Part shown: one piece after another, positions 1 through 7,952 of the stretch
Layout: each line of letters starts with the position of its first letter
Position numbering within the stretch: the stretch's first letter is position 1
From: Hahella sp050299855
GTDB lineage: Bacteria; Pseudomonadota; Gammaproteobacteria; Pseudomonadales; Oleiphilaceae
Direction of reading: 5' to 3'
Assembly: GCA_050299855.1 (NCBI GenBank)
Contig: JBNKWQ010000051.1
Coordinates: forward strand, 62,001-126,000
Length of the DNA: 64,000 bases
Translations under genes and position numbers: made by a program
Notes under the pieces: generated by a model
What the model was told of the DNA's origin: nothing
Seen by the model: the letters and a program-made list of their open reading frames with translations, nothing else
Databases searched by the model: none

Positions 1-1
1 C

Positions 2-235
2 CTGCAGGACAACACCGAAGTCCAAAACATTGACCTGATGAATCTGGCCGGTTTCTGCCGCAATTGTCTGAGCAAATGGTATCGGGCTGCAGCCGACGAT
101 AAAGGCGTTGAGATTGAAGATGCAGCAGCGCGGGAAATTGTCTACGGCATGCCCTATACGGAATGGAAAGAAAAATATCAAAAGCCAGCCAGCACCGAAC
201 AGTTGCAAAGTTTCGAGACTAAAAAGTCTGAATAA
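2..235 (+). CDS. DUF1244 family protein, 5'-truncated by window edge
   Basis: The frame is open from base 2, so the gene begins outside the window; only the last 77 codons are seen. The segment NLAGFCRNCLSKWY followed by AREIVYGMPYTEWKEKYQ is the core of the DUF1244 family, a small (about 100 aa) proteobacterial protein of unknown function with a conserved Cys-x-x-Cys (CRNC) that could bind metal. An internal ATG at 38 would cut off the conserved NIDLMN lead-in, so it is not the start. Family assignment is from memory of the motif; the biochemical role is unknown. Confidence 0.8.
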   Translation: MQDNTEVQNIDLMNLAGFCRNCLSKWYRAAADDKGVEIEDAAAREIVYGMPYTEWKEKYQKPASTEQLQSFETKKSE

Positions 236-286
236 TCAACGACAGTCCCAGCACCTAAGCCAACCAACACACCGCGAGTGATTATT

Positions 287-529
287 ATGTTTAAAGCACC
301 TGTTATTGCTCAACCGTTCATGGTGTCAGCGCTATTAATAATGATGTCGACATTACTGGTCACAGGATGCGAAACAGAAGCCTACAAAGAAACCTCCGCT
401 ACAGTGAGCGATGCTCTGTCCAAAACCGGAGAAGCAGTCAAGAGCGCAGGTAAAGCTACCAGTGACGCCATTACTGATGCCTGCGAAAGCGTTAAAGAAA
501 GCATGGATGCCGAGAATAAAGATTGCTGA
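287..529 (+). CDS. small lipoprotein, hypothetical
   Basis: An 80-residue product from ATG 287; a GTG at 278 is an alternative. The N-terminus has a hydrophobic stretch (VSALLIMMSTLLVTGC) ending in a lipobox with Cys at about residue 28, so it should be lipid-anchored after signal peptidase II cleavage. The mature part is a short, charged, probably helical chain rich in Ser, Ala, Lys and Glu, with periodic small residues (SDALSKTGEAVKSAGK) like entericidin-type or YjbJ-like envelope stress peptides. I do not recognise a named family. It lies 51 bp after the DUF1244 gene on the same strand. Confidence 0.55.
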   Translation: MFKAPVIAQPFMVSALLIMMSTLLVTGCETEAYKETSATVSDALSKTGEAVKSAGKATSDAITDACESVKESMDAENKDC

Positions 530-584
530 ACTTGCAGCCACTGCCCAACGACCCCAAGGCATCCTGGATAGAGCCTGCGCCTGC

Positions 585-1532
585 TTAGGCTTGCCAGGGG
601 TCCTGACGAATATGGCCCATCTCAACCAGCTTCAGGTCCCAGGGAGGCAATCCGGAAAACGTCTCCACGATATAGTCCACAAATCCCCTCACCCGCGCCG
701 ACAGGTGCCGGGTCTGGGGATAGAGAATATGGGCATTGCTCATCGGCCACTGGCAATCGGTCATCAAAGGCACTAGCCGCCCGGCTTCGACTTCTTCATG
801 CAGCAAAAAGGTCGGCTCCCACAATAACCCCAACCCGTGTACCCCGGCTTCCAGCAGGAACTCACCGGAATTCGCCGACAATGCTTCCGACAGAACCACC
901 TGCTCCTGTTTGCCCTGCGGCGTGGTGAAACGAATGCTGGGATCTGCACTCAGGCTATAGCGCACGATCCTATGATGTTTAAGGTCCTCTACGGTTTTTG
1001 GCGTACCGCATCTATTCAGGTAAGACGGACTGGCACAGAGCATCATCCGGATACGCACAAAGCGACGGGCGATAAGGGTTGAATCACTCAGCGCTCCGAT
1101 ACGTATAGCCACATCAAAACCTTCTTGAAGGATATCCACACGCCGATCATTGAAATCGAAATCTATGAACACCCCCCGATGCTTACACATAAAACCCATC
1201 AAGGCTTCGGTCATATGACGCTGGGCGAAGGAGCGTGGCAGTGCCACCCGAAGCTTGCCCCGCAATTCCTTGTGTACCAGACTGACCTGGGCCTCGGTTT
1301 CTTCGACATCCGCCAAAATTCGTACACAGCGATCATAAAAACTGCGGCCGGTATCCGTCAGTATCAATTTGCGGGTGGTACGGATAAGGAGCTGAGCCTG
1401 AAGCCGTTCCTCCAGATCAGTTAAGCGTCGGCTTACCGCGGATTTGGCAATATTCAAACGATCCGCAGCCAATGTAATGGTGCCGGCCTCCACCACTTTG
1501 ACAAAAGTTTCCATTTCTTCAAGCTTGTTCAT
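585..1532 (-). CDS. LysR-family transcriptional regulator
   Basis: A 315-residue LysR regulator. The N-terminal winged helix-turn-helix (about residues 5-64, METFVKVVEAGTITLAADRL then KSAVSRRLTDLEERL) is followed by the periplasmic-binding-like effector domain (about 90-295, with FDFNDRRVDILQEGFDVAIR). I chose ATG 1532 (MNKLEEMETF) because the conserved HTH starts immediately after it; the open frame extends 11 codons upstream without a conserved sequence. It is transcribed divergently from the azoreductase gene at 1688 with about 155 bp between starts. This is the classic layout for a LysR activator of an oxidoreductase gene, so azoR is the likely target (inference). The effector is unknown. 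Confidence 0.85.
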   Translation of the reverse strand: MNKLEEMETFVKVVEAGTITLAADRLNIAKSAVSRRLTDLEERLQAQLLIRTTRKLILTDTGRSFYDRCVRILADVEETEAQVSLVHKELRGKLRVALPRSFAQRHMTEALMGFMCKHRGVFIDFDFNDRRVDILQEGFDVAIRIGALSDSTLIARRFVRIRMMLCASPSYLNRCGTPKTVEDLKHHRIVRYSLSADPSIRFTTPQGKQEQVVLSEALSANSGEFLLEAGVHGLGLLWEPTFLLHEEVEAGRLVPLMTDCQWPMSNAHILYPQTRHLSARVRGFVDYIVETFSGLPPWDLKLVEMGHIRQDPWQA

Positions 1533-1687
1533 GGCCACAACTGTTCTCCAATACGCAACAATCATTTCTCATTATCACTGTTTTTAGCCATTCAAAGAAC
1601 CACTAATCTACCTCCATGCCAACAACGACCTAGTCGCGGCAATTTCCGCAACTGACGTCCAATGAATATGAATTAAGGAGAATGATG

Positions 1688-2299
1688 ATGAGCAAGCCAG
1701 TAAGAACTATTTTGAAAATAGACAGCAGCGCCCTGATTGAAGGCTCAACCACCCGCAAATTGAGCAATCAGCTGATCGAGGGTCTGCAGAAAAAATATCC
1801 GGAAGCCGTTGTGTTGGAACGCGACGTATCCAAAGGCCTACCCTTCCTTGACCAGGCCTGGGTTGGAGCCAACTTTACTCCCGCTGACCAACGCTCACTG
1901 GAACAACGCTCAACCCTGGAACTTTCTGACCAGCTGATCGATGAGTTAAAAGATGCCGACGTTGTGGTCATCGCAGCCCCCATGTATAACTTCAGTATTC
2001 CAGCCTCGTTGAAGGCGTATATCGATCTGGTCTGTCGCGCAGGCGTGACTTTCAAATACACCGAAAATGGTCCAGTAGGTCTGTTGGAAGGTAAGCAGGC
2101 TTTCATCGTTGCGGCAAGCGGTGGTACACCATTCGGCTCAGAAATCGATTTTGTCAGCGGTTACCTGAAACACGTGCTGGGGTTCATCGGCATCCGCAAT
2201 GTTGAACAGATCGGTGCAGCCCGTCAGATGGCTGACAGCGAAGCGGCAAGCAAGGCCGAGGCAGCCGTTAAAACGGTTCTGGCGGAAGTTTTTGCCTGA
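1688..2299 (+). CDS. azoR: FMN-dependent NADH:quinone oxidoreductase / azoreductase
   Basis: A flavodoxin-like fold NAD(P)H dehydrogenase of the AzoR family, about 203 aa against about 200 for E. coli AzoR. Visible features are the FMN phosphate-binding start (LKIDSSALIEGSTTRKLSNQ), the PMYNFSIPASLKAYIDLV segment, and ASGGTPFG near residue 140. It reduces quinones and azo compounds by two-electron transfer in the cytoplasm and is often part of electrophile or thiol stress responses. Three in-frame ATGs occur (1682, 1685, 1688); AAGGAG at 1675-1680 is spaced best for 1688. The divergent LysR gene is its likely regulator. Confidence 0.85.
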   Translation: MSKPVRTILKIDSSALIEGSTTRKLSNQLIEGLQKKYPEAVVLERDVSKGLPFLDQAWVGANFTPADQRSLEQRSTLELSDQLIDELKDADVVVIAAPMYNFSIPASLKAYIDLVCRAGVTFKYTENGPVGLLEGKQAFIVAASGGTPFGSEIDFVSGYLKHVLGFIGIRNVEQIGAARQMADSEAASKAEAAVKTVLAEVFA

Positions 2300-2317
2300 T
2301 CCTGTAACTTCAACAAC

Positions 2318-2355
2318 AAAAAAGCCCTGCCAGGAGACTGGCAGGGCTTTTTTGA
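2318..2355. terminator. bidirectional intrinsic terminator
   Basis: The stem AAAGCCCTGCCA / TGGCAGGGCTTT has a 6-nt loop (GGAGAC), flanked by an A-run on the left and a T-run on the right. It therefore has a U-tract in both directions and serves both azoR (plus) and the convergent ferredoxin-NADP reductase gene (minus). Confidence 0.9.
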
Positions 2356-2391
2356 TTCATATGTTTTACTGTTTCCTGAATTTAGCAGGAA

Positions 2392-3168
2392 TCAACTTTC
2401 AACAAAGGCCCGTTCGATGACGTAGTGCCCCAGGTCACCATGACGTGCCTCTTTGAAGCCGCGCTCGTCCAGAATAGTACAGGTGTCTTTCAGCATACTG
2501 GGTGACCCACACACCATAAAGCGGTCATGCTCAGGATCCATAACCGGCAGTCCGATATCTTCAAACAACTTACCGCTGGTCATCAGGTCGGTAACGCGGC
2601 CACGGTTAACGTAGGGTTCACGGGTCACGGTCGGATAGTAGATCAACTGGTCTTTGACATACTCACCAAAGAATTCATTCTCTGGAAGTTCACTGGAAAT
2701 CACATCCTGATAGGCCAGCTCTGATACCTGGCGCACACCATGAGTCAGGATAACTTTCTCATACTGCTCATAGGTTTCAGGATCTTTGATTATGCTCATG
2801 AACGGCGCCAAACCGGTTCCCGTGCTAACCAGATAAAGGTTACGGCCAGGCAGCAGATGATCCAGCACCAGGGTTCCGGTGGGTTTGCTGCTCATGATGA
2901 TTTCATCACCTACATTGATCTTTTGCAGCTTGGAGGTTAGAGGGCCATCAGGCACCTTGATGCTGAAAAACTCCAGCTCTTCTTCATAGTTGGCACTGGC
3001 AATACTGTATGCACGCATCAGCGGACGGCCATTATCCTGAGGCAGGCCGATCATAATGAAATGCCCGTTCTTAAACCTGAAGGCAGGATCACGGCTGGTT
3101 TTAAAGCTGAACAACGTATCGTTCCAATGATGAACGTCGGTCACGGTTTCGGTTCGAAAGGCTGCCAC
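2392..3168 (-). CDS. fpr: ferredoxin--NADP+ reductase
   Basis: A 258-residue FAD-containing reductase of the bacterial (Azotobacter/Pseudomonas) subclass. It moves electrons between NADPH and ferredoxin or flavodoxin, supporting Fe-S repair and oxidative stress defence. Motifs: FAD-binding RAYSIAS near residue 51, NADP-binding STGTGLAPFMS near 114, CGSPSM near 218, and a C-terminal ERAFVES, the short tail typical of this subclass. The start is GTG 3168, preceded by AGGAG nine bases upstream. It is divergent from finR at 3347, the same arrangement as in Pseudomonas where FinR activates fpr. The shared 178-bp promoter region carries inverted repeats (annotated separately). Confidence 0.93.
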   Translation of the reverse strand: MAAFRTETVTDVHHWNDTLFSFKTSRDPAFRFKNGHFIMIGLPQDNGRPLMRAYSIASANYEEELEFFSIKVPDGPLTSKLQKINVGDEIIMSSKPTGTLVLDHLLPGRNLYLVSTGTGLAPFMSIIKDPETYEQYEKVILTHGVRQVSELAYQDVISSELPENEFFGEYVKDQLIYYPTVTREPYVNRGRVTDLMTSGKLFEDIGLPVMDPEHDRFMVCGSPSMLKDTCTILDERGFKEARHGDLGHYVIERAFVES

Positions 3169-3204
3169 TGTGTCTTGCTCCTATTGCTTGTCGCTCTGTA
3201 CATA

Positions 3205-3227
3205 CATGTCTTAACTGTGCAGACATG
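3205..3227. promoter_or_regulatory. inverted repeat in fpr/finR intergenic region
   Basis: Perfect 7-bp arms CATGTCT and AGACATG separated by nine bases lie 37-59 bp upstream of the fpr start codon. Placement in the divergent promoter region suggests an operator, possibly bound by FinR or another redox regulator. The binding protein is inferred only. Confidence 0.45.
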
Positions 3228-3330
3228 CCTTAATAGACAGCTGCAAGTTAAAAAGTTTCACAAACTTCAATTGCCTGACATTTAACCAGAGAGTAACCTA
3301 TCTGCAAAACAGGATTATTCAATAATACTA

Positions 3331-3345
3331 ATCGGTTTAATCGAT
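3331..3345. promoter_or_regulatory. LysR-type T-N11-A box just before finR
   Basis: ATCGGTTTAATCGAT is an imperfect palindrome with ATCG/CGAT ends and exactly 11 bases between the symmetric T (3332) and A (3344), the LysR-box pattern. It ends two bases before the finR ATG, so binding would occlude the ribosome-binding region or promoter and could mediate autorepression. This is inferred from pattern and position. Confidence 0.45.
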
Positions 3346-3346
3346 A

Positions 3347-4228
3347 ATGCATTTTACCCTTCGACAGCTCCAGATCTTTCTCGCCGCAGCCCATTACGAA
3401 AATATCACTTTGGCTGCCAGGCACCTCTCCATGTCCCAGTCTGCCGCCAGCGACGCGTTAAAAACTCTGGAAAGCCAGTTTGATATTCAGCTGTTTGACC
3501 GCGTTGGTAAAACCCTGCAACTGAATGAACTGGGCCGTCTGCTAAGGCCACGGGTTGAAGCTTTGATCGAACGTGCGGAAGATCTGGAACTGGACTTCCG
3601 CCAACACACCGACATCGGTTCACTCAAAGTGGGGGCCACTCTTTCCATCGGGAATTATCTGGCCGTCAGCATCATGGCCAGATTCATGCGAGAGCACCCT
3701 CAAGCCAAAGTCACCCTGGAAGTCGCCAATACTACAACGATCGCCCGCAAGGTACTGAACTATGAGCTGGACCTAGGCCTGATCGAAGGCGAATTGAATC
3801 AGCCGGAACTTGACGTTATTCCCTGGCGCTCAGATGAACTTGTGGTGTTCTGTGCACCGGGCCACCCACTGGCGGACAGGATTACCCTCAGTGATGACGA
3901 CCTGAGAGAAGCGCACTGGATTCTTCGAGAAAGCGGCTCAGGTACACGCCAGCACTTTGAGTGGGCCATGCATGGCATTATTCCGGAACTTAAAGTAGAG
4001 ATAGAGCTGCAACATACGGAAGCAATCAAACGCGCGGTGGAAGCCGGTCTTGGCATTGGGTGTCTGTCGAGAATCACCCTGGAAGATGCATTCAAACGCG
4101 GCAGCCTGATTCCATTGCAGGTTCCGCAAAGAGATTTCAGCCGCCAGTTCTACTTTATTCTGCATAAAGAGAAATACCGCAGCGCGGGTATCGAGAATTG
4201 GCTGGAGCTTTGCCGGATTTTAGCTTGA
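3347..4228 (+). CDS. finR: LysR-family regulator, FinR-like
   Basis: A 293-residue LysR protein with an N-terminal HTH (residues about 1-60: FTLRQLQIFLAAAHYENITL, MSQSAASDALKTLE) and a substrate-binding domain related to CysB/CbbR-type effector modules (GATLSIGNYLA, ESGSGTRQHFEW, EAGLGIGCLSR). In Pseudomonas, FinR sits divergent to fpr and is needed for its induction by superoxide and thiol stress. Gene order and orientation here are the same, which is why I use the name. There is no clear Shine-Dalgarno before ATG 3347; a LysR-type palindrome occupies that place. Its stop is one base from the end of the convergent GH114 gene, with no terminator between. Confidence 0.82.
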   Translation: MHFTLRQLQIFLAAAHYENITLAARHLSMSQSAASDALKTLESQFDIQLFDRVGKTLQLNELGRLLRPRVEALIERAEDLELDFRQHTDIGSLKVGATLSIGNYLAVSIMARFMREHPQAKVTLEVANTTTIARKVLNYELDLGLIEGELNQPELDVIPWRSDELVVFCAPGHPLADRITLSDDDLREAHWILRESGSGTRQHFEWAMHGIIPELKVEIELQHTEAIKRAVEAGLGIGCLSRITLEDAFKRGSLIPLQVPQRDFSRQFYFILHKEKYRSAGIENWLELCRILA

Positions 4229-4229
4229 G

Positions 4230-5069
4230 CTATTCATTGAACATCAAATCGCAACTATAGAAGTAACGGCCATCGAGCTCCTCATTTAATACCAGAGTAC
4301 GAAAGTTCAGTTGTTTTGCCTGGCGGCATAGGTTTTGACGTTCCTGTTCACTGGTTTGGTATTTCGGTAGATATTCCGCATGAAACACTGCTTTGCCGGC
4401 ATTAACGAATACCTCCAGTTCAGCACACTCTTCATACTCAAAGCACTGCTCGTTTACCGCAAAATCAAAATACGGCTGCAGGATTTCCGCCTGGTCCAGG
4501 TTATTTTTCATTCCTATCGCCAGACCACGTTTGTGTGCTTCCTGGCTGAACCACACTAGATAGGCAACCTGCTGGGTTGGAGAGACCGAAAAGCCCGTTT
4601 CTTTATCCTGATAATTGATATTGTCCGGTTCGACAGCGTCACAACCGCGAGACTTGGCGTACTCCAGCCGCCGTACCATTATTTGTTTCACATTGGTGGA
4701 TTGGGGATTTACCCACATTTCTGTCGGATAGCCTTCCATGGTCTTGCCGAAATCTGCGGTCTGGAAATCTGCCCGGTCAGAGTTGTATTCTTCGCTGGTT
4801 CCCAGAGAGAAATAACAGATGATATAAACACCCTGAGATTTCAATGACTGCAGGTATTGATCGGAAACGTCATAGAGAGAAACATCCCAGACATCGAACG
4901 GCAGCTCCAATGGTCCCTCATTATCAAGCTGCCAAAACCAGTTTGCCTCCGGGTCAGGAGATTTCCAGCCTGATTCAGCAAGTGCGGTACGCATGACCAC
5001 AGCGGTGAATAACAGTAAAGCTAATAGGCTGGAAATGAGCTGAAAGGCTTTTCTTGAATTCAGAGCCAT
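4230..5069 (-). CDS. secreted GH114-type (endo-alpha-1,4-polygalactosaminidase-like) hydrolase
   Basis: A 279-residue exported protein: a signal peptide (about residues 1-31, hydrophobic SSLLALLLFTAVVM, cleavage near ALA-ES), then a TIM-barrel domain of the GH114/TM1410 type. Recognised elements are WFWQLDNEGPLELPFDVWDV, GVYIICYFSLGTSEEY, RGCDAVEPDNINYQ and LAIGMKNNLDQAE. In characterised relatives the conserved acidic residues after the DAVEPDN strand cleave galactosaminogalactan-like exopolysaccharide; the substrate here is unknown. Start: ATG 5069 after a GGGG-rich stretch, with an upstream TTG at 5075 as alternative. It is convergent with finR (1-bp gap). Confidence 0.75.
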   Translation of the reverse strand: MALNSRKAFQLISSLLALLLFTAVVMRTALAESGWKSPDPEANWFWQLDNEGPLELPFDVWDVSLYDVSDQYLQSLKSQGVYIICYFSLGTSEEYNSDRADFQTADFGKTMEGYPTEMWVNPQSTNVKQIMVRRLEYAKSRGCDAVEPDNINYQDKETGFSVSPTQQVAYLVWFSQEAHKRGLAIGMKNNLDQAEILQPYFDFAVNEQCFEYEECAELEVFVNAGKAVFHAEYLPKYQTSEQERQNLCRQAKQLNFRTLVLNEELDGRYFYSCDLMFNE

Positions 5070-5327
5070 AAACAAACCCCGGTTTATTATTTAAATGAGT
5101 CACAATAACAGTATAGAAAGTCAGTATATAGACTAGCGGCTTAGTGCTGGTATGCATTTCTTTATGCTTATATCGCATGAGAATAACTTTCAATATTCAT
5201 TATGTATGAGCCCTATCGTTTAGATAAATTTTATCCATTAACGCTATCAGCCATCCTTGACTACCATGTAAAAGCTGTACTAGTGATTTGCAGTATAAAA
5301 ATAATCAAAGCTCTGAGGAGATGAACT

Positions 5328-5747
5328 ATGTCTTTAAAAGGTTCTAAAACTGAACAAAACCTGAAAGATGCATTCGCCGGTGAAAGCCAGGCAAACCGTC
5401 GCTACCTCTATTTCGCAGCCAAAGCCGATGTCGAAGGATACAATGATGTCGCCGCCGTATTCCGTTCCACTGCAGAAGGTGAAACCGGTCATGCTCACGG
5501 GCACCTGGAGTACCTGGAAGAAGTTGGTGATCCTGCCACCGGATTGCCCATAGGTGCCACCTCCGACAATCTGAAAGCCGCCATCGCCGGCGAAACCCAC
5601 GAATATACAGACATGTATCCCGGCATGTGTAAACAGGCCCGCGAAGAGAACTTCGATGAAATAGCCGACTGGTTTGAAACCCTGGCCAAAGCTGAACGCA
5701 GCCACGCCAACCGGTTCCAGAAAGCACTGGACACGCTTGATTCCTGA
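5328..5747 (+). CDS. rubrerythrin family di-iron protein (no rubredoxin domain)
   Basis: A 139-residue four-helix ferritin-like protein. Both di-iron half-sites are visible: E19 in AFAGESQANRRY with E52/H55 in GETGHAHGH, and E89/E92 in GETHEYTDMY with E123/H126 in KAERSHANRF. Classical rubrerythrins (about 190 aa) carry a C-terminal rubredoxin Cys4 domain that is absent here, so electrons must come from a partner. Rubrerythrins reduce hydrogen peroxide in the cytoplasm. ATG 5328 follows GAGGAG. It is the first gene of a plus-strand trio with an Hdr-like Fe-S protein and DUF3501, and the Fe-S protein is a plausible electron donor (inference). Confidence 0.92.
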   Translation: MSLKGSKTEQNLKDAFAGESQANRRYLYFAAKADVEGYNDVAAVFRSTAEGETGHAHGHLEYLEEVGDPATGLPIGATSDNLKAAIAGETHEYTDMYPGMCKQAREENFDEIADWFETLAKAERSHANRFQKALDTLDS

Positions 5748-5770
5748 GCAAATGATTTCTGAGTATGTAA

Positions 5771-5839
5771 TGCCCAAGCCGCTGGTGCTTGAATAGCTGG
5801 TTTTTGAAAAACTGGTTCTTAAAAAACAGCGCTTGGGCA
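5771..5839 (+). other. long imperfect hairpin between rubrerythrin and Fe-S genes
   Basis: TGCCCAAGC (5771-5779) and GCTTGGGCA (5831-5839) are perfect complements. GCTG/CAGC extends the stem after a one-base bulge, and GTTTTTGAAAAAC inside it is itself a small palindrome. The element sits in the 168-bp gap of the putative operon. It could attenuate or stabilise mRNA. There is no T-tract after the outer stem, so it is not a standard terminator. Confidence 0.5.
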
Positions 5840-5915
5840 GGATCAGCATATATGACGCCGGTACAGAGAGGCAGTTTGTCATTGCTTTTCTGTACCGACT
5901 GAAGGAGTTGCTTCC

Positions 5916-7235
5916 ATGAGTCAGGAAAAAACCACACGTGAGGGCAGCCTGGAAGCCCCAACCCGTCATCCCCTGGACTGGCAGTCGCCGGACTTTTACG
6001 ACGAAACGGCGTTACATCAGGAGCTTGAACGGGTATATGACATTTGCCATGGCTGCCGCCGTTGCGTCAATCTCTGTCAGGCTTTCCCGACATTGTTCGA
6101 TCTGGTGGACGAATCCGACACCATGGAAGTCGACGGGGTCGACAAGGCCGATTATAAAAAAGTGGTCGACCAGTGTTACCTCTGCGACCTCTGTTATATG
6201 ACCAAATGTCCCTACGTGCCGCCTCATGAATGGAATGTGGATTTTCCCCATCTTATGTTGCGTGCCAAGGCGGTCAACTACAAAAACCACGGCGCCAGTT
6301 TCCGGGACAAAGTGCTGACCAGTACGGATGCTGTAGGCAAATTGTCCACCATCCCGGTCGTCAACACCATCGTCAACAGTCTCAACGACAACCCCTCTTT
6401 TCGTAAATTGCTGCAAAGCCAATTGGGGGTGCATCAGAACGCTGTCGTCCCTAAATATTACTCACCCACCATGCGGCAACGGTTAAAAAACGAAAAGGCC
6501 GGCACCGACAATGCCAGGGTCGCCCTGTTCACCACCTGCTACGGTAACTTTAACAGCCCTCAACTGGGTGAGGATCTGGTGTCAGTGTTTCGCCACAATG
6601 ACATTGATGTGGAACTGGTCCCGTCTGAATGCTGCTGCGGTATGCCCAAACTCGAACTGGGCGATCTGGAAACCGTGAAGCAACACAAGGAATACAACAT
6701 CCCTATTCTGGCACGCCTGGTGGATGCCGGGTTCAATATCACCGCGCTGGTGCCTTCCTGTGTCCTGATGTTCAAACAAGAGCTGCCATTAATGTTCCCT
6801 GATGATGCCGATGTCAAAAAGGTACAGGGAGCTTTTGTCGATCCCTTTGAATTCCTGACGAAACGGCATAAGGAAGGCAAGCTTAATCTGGACTTCAAGC
6901 ATCCACTGGGAGACATCAGCTACCATGTAGCCTGTCACTTGCGGGTGCAGAATATAGGATTGAAGGCACGGGATATTTTAAACCTGATTCCCGATACAAA
7001 AGTGCAGGCCCAGGAACGTTGTTCCGGGCACGACGGCACCTACGCCGTTAAGCTGGAGTCCTACGACAAAGCCGTGAAGATAGGCCGCCCTGTGGCACGC
7101 AAGGTCGACCAGCTCAAAGCCCCGCACTTTGCCAGCGACTGTCCGATGGCGGCCAACCATATCGCTCATCTGACGGAGCTTGAAACTGAGCCCCGCCACC
7201 CCATATCTTTATTGAAGCAAGCCTACGGGCTTTGA
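5916..7235 (+). CDS. heterodisulfide reductase-related Fe-S protein (2x4Fe-4S + CCG domains)
   Basis: A 439-residue soluble protein of the GlpC/HdrD type. Two 4Fe-4S motifs lie at the N-terminus: C44-x2-C47-x2-C50-x3-C54 (CHGCRRCVNLCQ) and C87-x2-C90-x2-C93-x4-C98 (CYLCDLCYMTKC). Two CCG-type modules follow, one with TTCYGN...SECCCGMPK (about residues 208-247) and one with ACHLRVQN...ERCSGHDG (about 340-372). In the second module the tandem Cys is reduced to a single Cys-Ser, so its cofactor site may be altered. Such proteins pass electrons between flavin or quinone carriers and Fe-S partners. ATG 5916 follows AAGGAG. Co-occurrence with rubrerythrin and DUF3501 suggests a peroxide-reducing electron chain; the exact reaction is unknown. 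Confidence 0.88.
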   Translation: MSQEKTTREGSLEAPTRHPLDWQSPDFYDETALHQELERVYDICHGCRRCVNLCQAFPTLFDLVDESDTMEVDGVDKADYKKVVDQCYLCDLCYMTKCPYVPPHEWNVDFPHLMLRAKAVNYKNHGASFRDKVLTSTDAVGKLSTIPVVNTIVNSLNDNPSFRKLLQSQLGVHQNAVVPKYYSPTMRQRLKNEKAGTDNARVALFTTCYGNFNSPQLGEDLVSVFRHNDIDVELVPSECCCGMPKLELGDLETVKQHKEYNIPILARLVDAGFNITALVPSCVLMFKQELPLMFPDDADVKKVQGAFVDPFEFLTKRHKEGKLNLDFKHPLGDISYHVACHLRVQNIGLKARDILNLIPDTKVQAQERCSGHDGTYAVKLESYDKAVKIGRPVARKVDQLKAPHFASDCPMAANHIAHLTELETEPRHPISLLKQAYGL

Positions 7236-7246
7236 GGAGGTTAACG

Positions 7247-7894
7247 ATGAATCTCTCTACAAAAAAACATGCCAAACATTCTTCGGGGCCTTGGGAGACC
7301 ACCGGGTTGACCAAGGAGGACCTCTGGTCCCTGGAGGAGTATGACTTGCGACGAAACGAGTTCCGTCAATTAGTCATGCAACATAAAAAGGACCGCCAGG
7401 TCGCTTTGAACGACCATATGCGTCTGTATTTCGAGGACCGCATGACGGTGCAATACCAGATTCAGGAAATGCTGAGAATCGAGAAGCTGTTCAGGCAAGA
7501 GGAAATTCAGGAAGAACTGGATGCTTATAACCCTCTGATTCCAGACGGTAATAATCTAAAAGCCACCTTTATGCTGGAGTATAGCGATCCAGATGAACGC
7601 AAAGTGGCGCTGCAACAGTTGCGCGGAATTGAACGCCGCCTGTTTCTGACGGTTTCAGGCTTTGAACAGGTTGCCGCCATTGCCGATGAGGATCTGGAGC
7701 GCGAGGACGCTGAAAAAACCTCTTCCGTGCATTTCTTACGCTTTGAACTCACTCCGGAAATGATTGCATCGGTTAGGCAAGGTGCCAGTATAGGTTTTCT
7801 CGTGGATCACCCCGCAGCCCAGATCAACCTGAGTGCCGTCCCGGCGAATGTACAGAAATCCCTGGCCAGTGACCTGACCGAATCTACCTGCTGA
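7247..7894 (+). CDS. DUF3501 family protein
   Basis: A 215-residue soluble protein. The segment LWSLEEYDLRRNEFRQLVMQ then RLYFEDRMTVQYQIQEMLRI is the DUF3501 signature; the family has no known activity and is repeatedly found beside rubrerythrin and Hdr-like Fe-S genes. The ATG at 7247 is chosen because GAGGAGG (7234-7240) is spaced correctly; the SD overlaps the stop of the upstream Fe-S gene, so the two are translationally linked. A conserved-looking acidic core (PDERKVALQQLRGIERRLFL) and a late FLVDHPAAQINLSAVP segment are seen. No metal motif or membrane segment is visible. Confidence 0.85.
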   Translation: MNLSTKKHAKHSSGPWETTGLTKEDLWSLEEYDLRRNEFRQLVMQHKKDRQVALNDHMRLYFEDRMTVQYQIQEMLRIEKLFRQEEIQEELDAYNPLIPDGNNLKATFMLEYSDPDERKVALQQLRGIERRLFLTVSGFEQVAAIADEDLEREDAEKTSSVHFLRFELTPEMIASVRQGASIGFLVDHPAAQINLSAVPANVQKSLASDLTESTC

Positions 7895-7952
7895 TTAACG
7901 GTAGTAATCAGCTTTTTACGCCAACGCTTGCTTGGCCAAGGCTGAGGGCTGA

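Noticed and set aside
5334..5969. 211-codon minus-strand open frame
   Set aside because: Complement of the rubrerythrin gene and its downstream gap; the plus-strand gene has full motif support.
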